Origin: Actinoalloteichus fjordicus
Lineage (GTDB): Bacteria > Actinomycetota > Actinomycetes > Mycobacteriales > Pseudonocardiaceae
Length of the DNA stretch: 64,000 bases
Assembly: GCF_001941625.1 (NCBI RefSeq)
Contig: NZ_CP016076.1
Span: 5,502,001-5,566,000, forward strand
Direction of reading: 5' to 3'
Positions 50,427 through 58,409 of this stretch are shown in pieces (positions within the stretch are counted from its first letter, which is position 1; every line of letters starts with the position of its first letter). The position numbers and the translations under genes are program-made. The notes beneath the pieces were generated by a model. It saw nothing but the letters and a program-made list of their open reading frames with translations, ran no database searches and had not been told where the DNA came from.

Positions 50427-51260
50427 TCAGCAGGCGGGCAACGGCTCGGCGGTGCGATCGAGGAGAGCCTGCCCCCGGCCGCGCGCCGCGACGCCGATCG
50501 CGCGCAGGGTCGCCCACATCGTGACCTGATTGGCGGTGAGGACCGGCTTGCCGAGCGCGGCCTCCAGCGGGGCGATCAGCTCATAGGTCCGGACATTCGT
50601 GCAGCTCACGAAGACAGCCTCGGCATCGGGGGTGTCCACCGCCTGCACCGCTCGCACGACCTCGGAGAAGGAGACCTGCCAGATCCGATCGATGAGGCCG
50701 AGGCTCCGCTCGGCGACCACGTCGACGCGATGCTCGCCGAGGAACTCGCGCAGCCGGTCGGTGACGCCGCAGACGTAGGGCGTCGCCAACGCCACCCGTC
50801 GAATCCCGAGCAGGCCGAGTGCCTCGATCAGCGCGCCGGAGGAGGTGGTGGCGACGGGCGCCCCCGCTGCGACCATGGCCGCCCGCAGCCTGCGCTCGCC
50901 TGCCGAGCCCGCCACGAAACTGCCGGAGGTGCAGGCGTAGGTGACCGCCGACGGCTCGGGAACCAGCACATCGCGAGTCGCCCGGACCACCGCGTCGGGC
51001 TCGGCGAGGACCGAGGCCAGCTCGACGGTCATCGGCAGCGGCGTGAACGGCAGTCGAGTCAGATACAGCGAGATCTCGTCAGGCACCCACCGCCACAGCT
51101 CGCGGTCCAGGGCGAAGTCGAAGGGCGCCACCACGCCGACCCCGGGGCCGAGGGCGAGGTCGGTGGGGAACCCGGAGTGCGCAGGCGGCGCGTCGACCAG
51201 CGCGCCGGAGATCAGGAGTTCTGCCGGGTCAGGGACCGGTGTGATGAGGCTGCTCGTCAT
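50427..51260 (-). CDS. maleate cis-trans isomerase/Asp-Glu racemase family protein
   Basis: 277 residues. The two-cysteine pattern of this superfamily is present: YACTSGSFVAG (first Cys, near residue 109) and VFVSCTNVRTYELI (second, near 220). GVVAPFDFALDRELWRW near the N-terminus and LGIRRVALATPYVCGVTDRL in the middle fit maleate isomerase and arylmalonate decarboxylase. It probably isomerises or decarboxylates a dicarboxylate. ATG at 51260; the gene is isolated, with 285 bp free of genes upstream. Confidence 0.85.
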   Translation of the reverse strand: MTSSLITPVPDPAELLISGALVDAPPAHSGFPTDLALGPGVGVVAPFDFALDRELWRWVPDEISLYLTRLPFTPLPMTVELASVLAEPDAVVRATRDVLVPEPSAVTYACTSGSFVAGSAGERRLRAAMVAAGAPVATTSSGALIEALGLLGIRRVALATPYVCGVTDRLREFLGEHRVDVVAERSLGLIDRIWQVSFSEVVRAVQAVDTPDAEAVFVSCTNVRTYELIAPLEAALGKPVLTANQVTMWATLRAIGVAARGRGQALLDRTAEPLPAC

Positions 51261-51545
51261 GGGACTCCCCCTTCGGCCGTGCCGTCAGGGTGACCCGGTG
51301 CTGTTGCCCGGCGTTTGAGCCGATGTGACGGGCTGGTGACAAGAACGGCGGGCAGCGCACGTGGCTGCTCCGCGCATGCCTGGCGCCTCTCGTGGCCGGT
51401 CAGCCCGCCCACCGCGCCCAGGGGCTCGGAGCCCTGGCCCGGCCGGGCTTCGGCCAGGCCAGGGCGGCAGCCTCGGACCGGCTCGGCGCGGGTCCGGCGG
51501 CGAGAGGGCTTCGAGGCCGCCGGGGCGCCCGGCTCCGGCGACGAG

Positions 51546-52364
51546 TCAGTGTTGCAGGAGCTGATGAACGACCGAGCGATAACGCCGCAACGTCAGCCGG
51601 AGGTCCTCGGTGGGCACCTCGCCGTCATGCTGCCACCGGGACCGCAGCTCGCGACGCTGCTCGTCGACGGCGTTGCTCAGCGAGCGCTGCACCTCGGCCA
51701 GCAGGGCGTCGGCATCGCCGACGGCGCGCCGCGGATCGTCGACGAAGGAGACCTGGAGGTCCTGCCACTGGGCATGTCGACGTCGTTCCTCCTCGTGGTC
51801 GAACAGCGGCACCGCACCGTCCACGTCTGCCGTGTCGGCCGGTTCGTTCCCCCGCACCGACGAGTCGGCCACACCGCCGGGCCGCGCGGTGTCCGAGCCG
51901 GTTCCCCGCAGGCCTGCGGCCGCGTCCGGTTCGCCGGTCGGCCGGTGCGTCGGCACAGCCTGCGGTGCAGAGTGCGGCGAGTCCGCATCCCGGCCGGAAG
52001 CGTGCTGCGGCGGGCCGCCGGGCTGCCGGATCTCGGCCGCCACGTCGTCGAGCCGATCCGGCGGGCCTGCGTGGGCCGCCGGGCCGCCGACCGGGCCGCC
52101 GATCAGCGAGGTGGAGTCCACGACGGGCTTCCCGCCGCGTACGGGCCTGCGCCCCAGGCCAGGCGGCCTGGGCTCCTCGATCCACTTCTCCGTCGACGCC
52201 TCGGCCGCAGGCGTCCCGGTCGGATTCGCCGCGATGCGACTCTCGTCCGGAATCGGGGCGGCCGACGCGGAGCCGTCGGCGCCGTCCTGGCCGACCGGCG
52301 ACGAAGCTGTACTCCCGTTCGTCGACCCGGGCTGCGATTCCCTGTCATGGATTCGGCGCATCAT
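51546..52364 (-). CDS. hypothetical protein sharing a C-terminal domain with the neighbouring gene
   Basis: 272 residues from ATG 52364, preceded by GGAG; a longer frame would start inside the MITE and is rejected. Residues 1-185 are Pro/Gly/Ala-rich and probably unstructured. The C-terminal 85 residues (QWQDLQVSFVDDPRRAVGDADALLAEVQRSL to EVPTEDLRLTLRRYRSVVHQLL) align with the C-terminal part of the membrane protein at 52562-53242: both have W-x2-(L/V)Q-x2-FVD-P, AD-x-L, and an ending near TEDLRL-x2-R-x-YR. The domain name is unknown to me and the function is unknown. The MITE copy separates the two genes. Confidence 0.65.
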   Translation of the reverse strand: MMRRIHDRESQPGSTNGSTASSPVGQDGADGSASAAPIPDESRIAANPTGTPAAEASTEKWIEEPRPPGLGRRPVRGGKPVVDSTSLIGGPVGGPAAHAGPPDRLDDVAAEIRQPGGPPQHASGRDADSPHSAPQAVPTHRPTGEPDAAAGLRGTGSDTARPGGVADSSVRGNEPADTADVDGAVPLFDHEEERRRHAQWQDLQVSFVDDPRRAVGDADALLAEVQRSLSNAVDEQRRELRSRWQHDGEVPTEDLRLTLRRYRSVVHQLLQH

Positions 52365-52394
52365 GAGCTCCGTTCGATTCGGGTGGGGCCGTGA

Positions 52395-52554
52395 GAGCCT
52401 GTCTTTGATCCCCCTCAGTCGTGAGCGGGGATCAGCGTGGATGAGCTGCCAGGCGGAGGAAAGAGGCATAACGGAGTTATGTCGACTGACGACAACGCCG
52501 CAGATCGCCGCGCTGGCCCCGCGCAACAGGAAAGCGGGGATTAAAGACAGGCTC
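52395..52554. mobile_element. MITE-like element, copy 2, with 3 bp target duplication
   Basis: 160 bp. Ends are inverted repeats: GAGCCTGTCTTTGATCCCC at the left pairs with GGGGATTAAAGACAGGCTC at the right with few mismatches (18 of 19). It is flanked on both sides by TGA (52392-52394 and 52555-52557). A TNA-type 3 bp duplication with these ends suits an IS5-family group, so it is probably mobilised in trans. No transposase coding sequence. It sits between two related reverse-strand genes, right upstream of the first base of the hypothetical gene's leader. Confidence 0.82.
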
Positions 52555-52561
52555 TGAGAAC

Positions 52562-53242
52562 TCACGGCCTGGTCGCGGCGTTCGGCGTGCCATTCAGCCG
52601 AGGTGCCGCGCCCGCGCGAGCTGGACGTCCGCCGGACGCGGGCGATTCCGCTCCCGGCGACCGAGCCCCGGTCGCATCGCCGTCGACGGCACCGGCGGCC
52701 CGCTGGTCGGGCTCGGGGCCGAGGAGATCCTCGAAGAGCACGCGATAGTGCCGCATTGCGAGCCGTAGATCCTCGGTGGACGCCTCGCCCGCGACGCTGC
52801 GTTCCATCACGCGGTGCGCCTCGCGATAGTGATCAAGATTCTTGGCATGTTCGACGGAGAGGTCCGCCAACTGCTGCCGGTAGTCCTCCGTCGGATAACC
52901 CCGCTCGGCCATCAGGCTCGTGACCAATCGATCCGCATCCATGACGGTCGGTCCGGGAAAGTCGACGAAACGGCCCTGTACCTCGGTCCAGCGGGTCGCA
53001 TAGCGGTGTCGTACTTCGGCGGGCACCGGGTGGATTTCCAATCCGGCGTGTCGCCGTTCCCGATCGGTCAGCTCGCGCTCGACGGCACGATGATCATGGG
53101 ATTCCGACAGTTCCCGCTCGTATTCGGGGCCGAATCGGCGACGAAGTCGATCTCGCCGGAGCTTTTCGCGGATCACGAATCCCACCATGACGGCGACCAG
53201 GATCGCGATGACGACGGCGGCGACGGTCAGCACGGTTGTCAC
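52562..53242 (-). CDS. membrane-anchored protein with the shared C-terminal domain
   Basis: 226 residues. One N-terminal membrane helix (VLTVAAVVIAILVAVMVGFVI, residues 4-24) leads to a charged coiled-coil-like region and, at about 80-180, the domain shared with the neighbouring hypothetical protein (RWTEVQGRFVDFPGPTVMDADRLVTSLMAERG to EASTEDLRLAMRHYRVLFEDLL). The tail is Pro/Ala/Gly-rich. GTG 53242 follows AGGAGG. Reminiscent of actinobacterial stress-associated membrane proteins, but I cannot name a family. Confidence 0.7.
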   Translation of the reverse strand: MTTVLTVAAVVIAILVAVMVGFVIREKLRRDRLRRRFGPEYERELSESHDHRAVERELTDRERRHAGLEIHPVPAEVRHRYATRWTEVQGRFVDFPGPTVMDADRLVTSLMAERGYPTEDYRQQLADLSVEHAKNLDHYREAHRVMERSVAGEASTEDLRLAMRHYRVLFEDLLGPEPDQRAAGAVDGDATGARSPGAESPASGGRPARAGAAPRLNGTPNAATRP

Positions 53243-53376
53243 ACCGGCCTCCTAGGTATCGGGATGAAGGTCTCTCGACTCGCGGTCTGGTCCCCGAACC
53301 CGATCGCGCTGAAACGTCCTGCGAGATCGATTGGGCCGAACGGCGGGCCGGATGCCACCGATCGGCCCAGCCGGCG

Positions 53377-54201
53377 TCAGCTGCGCAGGCAGCGGGCCTG
53401 GACGACGGCGAAGACGCCGTAGGCGGCGAAGCCTGCGGCGACCGCGAGGAGCAGTGTCGCCCCGAACGGGCTGCTCGCCAGCGTGCGCAGGGCCGCATCC
53501 AGGCCGCCCGCCTGTTCCGGGTCACGAGTGAGTGCCGCGAGGCCGATGAGGAAGCCGACCACGCCTACCGCGACGCCCTTGGCGACGTGGCCGAGCGTTC
53601 CCACCCGTCGAACCCACCGGGCGCTGCCCTGAGGGAGTGGGCCGATGTCGAGTTCGGCAAGGAATCGGCGAGTGACGCCGTTGGCGACGGATGCCACGCC
53701 GACGGCCAGCACGATCGCCGCCAGCACGGCGACCAGGATCTGGCCGGCGGGCAGGGCGAGCAGTCCCTCGGTGAGTTCCTGCTGAGACTGGTCACCGGAC
53801 TGGCCGCTGCCGAGCAGTGCCCGGATCGCCACGCCCGCCAACGCCAGTCCCGCCACGCCGCGACCCGCCGCGGCGATCCGGCGCCTGGTGCGCTCTGTCG
53901 AACCGGCCGCCCAGCGAAAGCCCGTCGCCGAGGACGACAGCTGCCAGAGACCGAAGGCGATCAGCCCGACGGCCAGCGCCCCGACCAGCACCCGACCGAA
54001 GGGCCCGGCCACGATGACCTGGACGGCGCCGTCCTGATCCGCCTGATCGTCATTGCCGCCGACTGCCACCTGGACCGCCAGCCAGGCGATCACCAGGTGC
54101 ACGATCCCGTGACAGACCGAGCCGATCCGGCCGAAGAGCTGTAACGCCGTGTTGCGCCGAGCCCGATCCGCCGCCTTGGCAGGCGTGTTGGAGCCGATCA
54201 T
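53377..54201 (-). CDS. DUF1206 domain membrane protein
   Basis: 274 residues with six hydrophobic helices arranged as three repeated pairs, the DUF1206 layout. Each repeat begins with a glycine-rich amphipathic helix: FGRIGSVCHGIVHLVIAWLAV, GRGVAGLALAGVAIRALLG and VGTLGHVAKGVAVGVVGFLIG. ATG 54201 follows GGAGGAGGACC. Function unknown. Separated from the upstream genes by 135 bases. Confidence 0.88.
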   Translation of the reverse strand: MIGSNTPAKAADRARRNTALQLFGRIGSVCHGIVHLVIAWLAVQVAVGGNDDQADQDGAVQVIVAGPFGRVLVGALAVGLIAFGLWQLSSSATGFRWAAGSTERTRRRIAAAGRGVAGLALAGVAIRALLGSGQSGDQSQQELTEGLLALPAGQILVAVLAAIVLAVGVASVANGVTRRFLAELDIGPLPQGSARWVRRVGTLGHVAKGVAVGVVGFLIGLAALTRDPEQAGGLDAALRTLASSPFGATLLLAVAAGFAAYGVFAVVQARCLRS

Positions 54202-54512
54202 GGGTCCTCCTCCGTCAGCACGCTCTGTCGCGCCGTCACGGAGCGATTTACCCGAAAGAGTGCAAGATGACGCGCAGCGCGCCGCAGGCCCCGGCGGATT
54301 CGCCGCCAATTACCCCGTGTCTGGCCGGGGACCAGCCGCCCGCCAGGCACGAGCCCCCGTACGTGAACACGGTGCGTGACGCTCAGGGACGGGGGTCATC
54401 ACATCGGCGGAGAAGCCAGCTGGCGGTGGCGATTTCTCACTCGACCGATGCAGTCTGGAAAGAGCGACGATGCAGTCCTGGTATCCAGCCGCGATTCCGT
54501 CAGGAGGCAGCG

Positions 54513-54746
54513 ATGGCCGATCGCCACTCGCAGGCTCGATCCCGGTCCGCCGACGAACTCCGTCAAGACGCGGACCGGCTGAGCGGAGAGCGTGCCTACT
54601 GCGTCGCCGAGCGGCTCGGCCTGTGCCCTTCCCAGGTCCTCCAGGTGCTGCACGACCTGGGCTATCGCGGGTCTGCGGCGTCCACTGTCCTCGAGCCTCG
54701 AGTCGTCAACGAGGTCGAGAGCGTGCTCATCGCAACCCGAGATTGA
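54513..54746 (+). CDS. small protein resembling the IF2 N-terminal domain
   Basis: 77 residues from ATG 54513, preceded by AGGAGG. The segment RAYCVAERLGLCPSQVLQVLHDLGYRGSAASTVLEPRVVNEVESVL matches the pattern of the IF2_N domain of initiation factor 2 (VyeLAkeLgvsskevlakLkelG...aSStve.p.v.klr), which binds nucleic acid in IF2. Here it stands alone without the GTPase part. No homology to toxins is seen. Sits divergent from the DUF1206 gene. Role unknown; translation-related or DNA-binding are both open. Confidence 0.7.
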   Translation: MADRHSQARSRSADELRQDADRLSGERAYCVAERLGLCPSQVLQVLHDLGYRGSAASTVLEPRVVNEVESVLIATRD

Positions 54747-55693
54747 GCGGGCGATGACGGGGTAATCGGCGAAGAATCGCGACCAGGTGACCTTGGCGAC
54801 CGTGACAAGGCAGGTCGCGAGTGCCACCAGAAGGGGATCGCGATGTTCGGACATGCCTCGCAGGGAGTTCCGCAGCCTCGTCCCACCGCTGAAGGCGGCG
54901 GAGCAGGCCGAGGAGGTCGGTCCTCCCCGGATTCCGCCGAAGGCGGGGAGACGAGTTTTCCGACCGACGACGACGAGATTCAACGCGCCGACCTGCCCAC
55001 CGTGTACCGAGGCCTCGACTGAGGTCCGACCGCGCGCGGTCCACGCGGCGGCTGTTCTCGAGTGCCGACCCGTTCTGCGGGTACCGGACTCCGGAGCGAG
55101 GTCGTCCGCCGACCTTCTTGCATCGGCCGCGTGCGGCACTCCGGAATGGCCGGACGGACCACGCGAGGAGCCGGGTGGCTCGAGGCGCAGGCCTGCTGTG
55201 CGGGACGCCGCCACACCGCTCGCAAGCGAATTCGCCCTGGGCGGGCGGGAGGCTCGTGGCAGAGAGACGTGTCCGAAGGGCTGATCCGGTGTCCCGGATC
55301 GATCGTTGCGCCAGCTGAGCGTCCGGTGCGGCCAGGAATCCTCCCGGGCTCCGGCGGGACGGCGCTGCGCCTCGGTCACGACGCTGGGTCGATCGCCTGA
55401 CCGACGGCCGCGCAGGACGACCGAACCGCTCGCGTCGATCGTGGCCTCGCCCGCGCACGCGGCCTCGGCGACCGGCTGACCGGAACTCCCGGCCGCGCCC
55501 ACCCCGCCACGGCAATCCCGACACGGCATGCCCCGACGGGCCGCAGCCGTGGGATTCCCGCCGCCAGCCTGCCCGTCCAGCCGGGGATGCGGCAGTCGAC
55601 CAGCACCGACGCAGACCGAGCATGAGTGACGAGGCCGCGCGACCCACGGCGTTCGGCCGGTCGAACACCGCAGCCGGTGCCGCCGAGGCGAGG
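54747..55693. other. 947 bp without a recognisable gene
   Basis: Frames on both strands give Arg/Pro/Ala-rich protein lacking motifs or good ribosome sites. One forward frame (54787-55284) has a plausible ATG but its protein shows no domain and its codon use is poor. I see no tRNA or repeat. Confidence 0.5.
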
Positions 55694-56806
55694 TCAGTAC
55701 GAGCGTTTCTCGGTCACGCGACCCGCATGCTCCGACGCCTGCCGAACGGAGACCGTCGTCATCGAACCGGTGGCCTCCATCGACTCCCGAGGGCCGCCGA
55801 CGACGGTCGGCGAGACCACGGGAAGGCGGACCCCGAGCACCCTCGCGAGTTCGTCCTCCTTCGTCCACTGCTCCACCAGGTCGGGAACCAGGCGATGGGC
55901 GTCGGCGAGCCGCAGCAGGATGGCGTCCCGCAGACCCCAGGGGCAGATGTCGAGGCGGTCGCTGTCCAACAGCTCCATCGCCGTCTCGGCCACCACCGCT
56001 CCCGCCAGGATCTGCGCCGCACGTGACGACGAGACGCCGGGCAGGACGGCGCGATGCTTGGGGTCCAGCCGGGCGAGCGGCGGAATCCAGCGGCGCAGAT
56101 CGGCACGCAGCAGCGGTCGCGGCTCCCGGTCGTGTCCCGCTCCCGCGGCGAGCCGGTTGAGCTGAGTGAGGATCTTGGACGCTCCGACGAACCGGGTCTG
56201 TCCCGTCAGCCTGCGGCGCGGGCCCCGCAAGGCACGTTCGAGCACCTCGCGGACATGGGCCGTCAGCAGTTCCGTCTGCGGCGCCGACGGCGAGTCGGCA
56301 AGGAACTCCCTGGTGAGCCGCGCCGCGCCCAGCGGCAGCGAGGCGGCGAGGCTCGGCTCCTCGTTCTCGCCGAGCGCCAGCTCCATCGTGCCGCCGCCGA
56401 TGTCGATCAGCGTGAGCTGTTCGCAGGACCAGCCGAACCATCGATGGGCGGCGAAGTACGACAGCCGCGCCTCGTCCTCGGGACGCAGGAAGGCGAGTTC
56501 GACGCCGCTCAGTTCGCGGATCCGCCTGCTCGCCGCCTCCTGGTTCAGCGCGTCGCGCACGGCCGAGGTGGCATAGGCGAGCAGCGCGGTGACCCGGAGC
56601 TCGCGTGCCGCGAGCACACAGCGGCGCACCGCCTCGGCGACGCGATCCAGACCCGCGGGAAGGATCTCACCGTCCCGCGTGGTGGATTCGGCGAGGCGCG
56701 TGCTGACGCGGACGATCCTGGTCATCGCGGGCGGCACACCGGGGCTGCACTCGAGCATCTCCAACTTCGCCGCTACCGAGCCGACGTCGAGCACGGCGAT
56801 CTTCAT
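55694..56806 (-). CDS. Ppx/GppA family phosphatase (exopolyphosphatase-like)
   Basis: 370 residues. Actin-like ATPase fold, splitting polyphosphate or pppGpp. N-terminal MKIAVLDVGSVAAKLEMLE, LLAYATSAVRDALNQ, GVELAFLRPEDEARLSYFAAHRWFG, and the phosphate loop LIDIGGGTMELALGE, the family's key DIGGGS-type motif. C-terminal helices follow as in the family. The start ATG 56806 begins the fold. The gap upstream to the ATPase gene (56807-57176) holds the LacI operator and promoters. Confidence 0.93.
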   Translation of the reverse strand: MKIAVLDVGSVAAKLEMLECSPGVPPAMTRIVRVSTRLAESTTRDGEILPAGLDRVAEAVRRCVLAARELRVTALLAYATSAVRDALNQEAASRRIRELSGVELAFLRPEDEARLSYFAAHRWFGWSCEQLTLIDIGGGTMELALGENEEPSLAASLPLGAARLTREFLADSPSAPQTELLTAHVREVLERALRGPRRRLTGQTRFVGASKILTQLNRLAAGAGHDREPRPLLRADLRRWIPPLARLDPKHRAVLPGVSSSRAAQILAGAVVAETAMELLDSDRLDICPWGLRDAILLRLADAHRLVPDLVEQWTKEDELARVLGVRLPVVSPTVVGGPRESMEATGSMTTVSVRQASEHAGRVTEKRSY

Positions 56807-57068
56807 CGTGCCCCGGCAGCGGGGTCATAGGTCATCGTGGTCAACACACTCCTCCAGTTCGATTACCCAAGGTAGCCAATTATCGCCATATTCGCTACAG
56901 TGAGTAATTTTCACACGCGCGGCGTGCCGGTCCGGTGCAGTCGATCACCGTGAGTCTGCCCGGTCCGTCCGCACCCTGGACGGGCCTCCCATTCCGTTGA
57001 CCGCCGAACTAACGATGGCCTGGTGCGGCCATCCCTCATTGACAGTGACGGATCGCACTCCTACGGTC

Positions 57069-57082
57069 GTAAGCGCTTTCTA
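57069..57082. promoter_or_regulatory. LacI-type operator before the sugar ATPase gene
   Basis: GTAAGCGCTTTCTA contains the GNAAGCGCTTNC core of LacI/GalR-family and CcpA-type operators. The identical 14 bases recur at 63724-63737 before the DUF993 gene. It lies about 95 bases before the start of the ATPase gene, in a place suited to repression. Confidence 0.65.
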
Positions 57083-57176
57083 ACCCAAGGGCGGGTCTGC
57101 GCAGGAATCTCTCCGGCGTCGCCCGGCCTGCCAGCAGGGCCACGCGCGGGCGTGTGCCGACTAAGGGAGAATCGCG

Positions 57177-58265
57177 ATGGCCGATGTGGCTTACAGGGGT
57201 GCTTCTCGGGTGTTCGCGGGAACGCCCCCGGTCAAGGCCGTGGACCAGCTCGACCTCGAGGTCGCCGACGGCGAGTTCCTCGTCCTGGTCGGCCCCTCCG
57301 GCTCCGGCAAGTCCACCGCCCTGCGCATGCTCGCCGGCCTGGAGGACATCGACGAAGGCGCCATCCAGATCGGCGGCCGCGACGTCACCCACACCCCACC
57401 CAAAGGCCGCGACATCGCCATGGTCTTCCAGTCCTACGCCCTCTACCCCCACATGACCGTCGCCGAGAACATGGGCTTCGCCCTCAAACTCCGCCGCATC
57501 CCCAAAGACCAGATCAAAGCCAAGGTCGACGAAGCCGCCCGCATGCTCGACCTCACCCCCTACCTCGACCGCAAACCCAAAGCCCTCTCCGGCGGACAAC
57601 GCCAACGCGTCGCCATGGGACGCGCCATCGTCCGCGAACCCTCCGTCTTCCTCATGGACGAACCCCTCTCCAACCTCGACGCCAAACTCCGCGTCGAAAC
57701 CCGCGCCAACATCGCCGCCCTCCAACAACGCCTCGACACCACCACCATCTACGTCACCCACGACCAGGTCGAAGCCATGACCATGGGCCACCGCGTCGCC
57801 GTCCTCAAAGACGGCCTCCTCCAACAATGCGACACCCCCCGCACCCTCTACGACGCCCCCGCCAACGCCTTCGTCGCCGGCTTCATGGGCTCCCCCGCCA
57901 TGAACCTCAAAACCGCCACACTCCACCCCGACGGCGCCCACCTCGACGGCCTCACCATCCCCCTCACCACCACCACCCGCACCACCCTCGACACCGACAC
58001 CGTCACCATCGGCATCCGCCCCGAAAACCTCCACCTCACCACCACCGAACCCGGCATCACCCTCACCGTCGACCTCGTCGAAGAACTCGGCGCCGACGCC
58101 TACGTCTACGGCACCACCACCGCCGACACCCCCGAACGCTTCATCGTCCGCGTCGACTCCCGCACCCCACCCACCATCGGACAACAAGTCACCGCCACCC
58201 TCACCACCCCCGACCACACCCACCTCTTCCACCCCACCACCGGACACCGCATCACCACCAAGTAA
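57177..58265 (+). CDS. MsiK/UgpC-type ABC transporter ATPase
   Basis: 362 residues. Shared energising subunit of sugar ABC importers (MsiK-like). Walker A GPSGSGKST at 39-47, signature LSGGQRQRVAMGRAI near 137, Walker B VFLMDEPLSNLDA near 157, H-loop VTHDQVEAMTM near 199, then the MalK-type regulatory C-terminal domain (TIGIRPENLHL). No permease or binding-protein genes are nearby, in keeping with an orphan ATPase serving several importers. From about codon 58 (57350) onward codon use switches from the local G/C style to A- and C-ending codons (GAA, AAA, CTC, ACC), making the coding strand very poor in G. ATG 57177; LacI operator upstream. Confidence 0.92.
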   Translation: MADVAYRGASRVFAGTPPVKAVDQLDLEVADGEFLVLVGPSGSGKSTALRMLAGLEDIDEGAIQIGGRDVTHTPPKGRDIAMVFQSYALYPHMTVAENMGFALKLRRIPKDQIKAKVDEAARMLDLTPYLDRKPKALSGGQRQRVAMGRAIVREPSVFLMDEPLSNLDAKLRVETRANIAALQQRLDTTTIYVTHDQVEAMTMGHRVAVLKDGLLQQCDTPRTLYDAPANAFVAGFMGSPAMNLKTATLHPDGAHLDGLTIPLTTTTRTTLDTDTVTIGIRPENLHLTTTEPGITLTVDLVEELGADAYVYGTTTADTPERFIVRVDSRTPPTIGQQVTATLTTPDHTHLFHPTTGHRITTK

Positions 58266-58330
58266 CACCACACCGGCGACGACACGCGGGCACGACCAGG
58301 TCGTGGCTTGACCCATCCAGATGCGCCTGC

Positions 58331-58343
58331 TTACGCTTGCGAA
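58331..58343. promoter_or_regulatory. candidate operator before the LacI gene
   Basis: TTACGCTTGCGAA is a near-palindrome (TT-CGC-T-GCG-AA) in the 144 bp between the ATPase and LacI genes, about 67 bases before the start. It resembles the GCGCTT-type LacI core only loosely. A candidate for autoregulation. Confidence 0.4.
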
Positions 58344-58409
58344 TGAAAAGCGCACCCCTGCCTGTCTGGGCTGGTGATCGGCGCAGGGTCGGCCACGGCA
58401 GGAGTCTCG

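Noticed and set aside
52365-52565. An N-terminal extension of the hypothetical protein at 51546-52364 by 67 residues.
   Set aside because: The extra sequence lies inside the MITE copy and its right end, and the same translated sequence appears at the other MITE copy. The ATG at 52364 has a ribosome site and starts the real protein.
54727-55668. A 313-residue reverse-strand open frame.
   Set aside because: Arg/Ser/Pro-rich, no motif, no ribosome site; overlaps the small IF2_N-like gene. Typical GC-rich shadow frame.
58291-58305. Palindrome after the ATPase gene as a terminator.
   Set aside because: The 7-base arms enclose only one base, so a hairpin would need to open several pairs; function is undecided, so it was not listed as a terminator.
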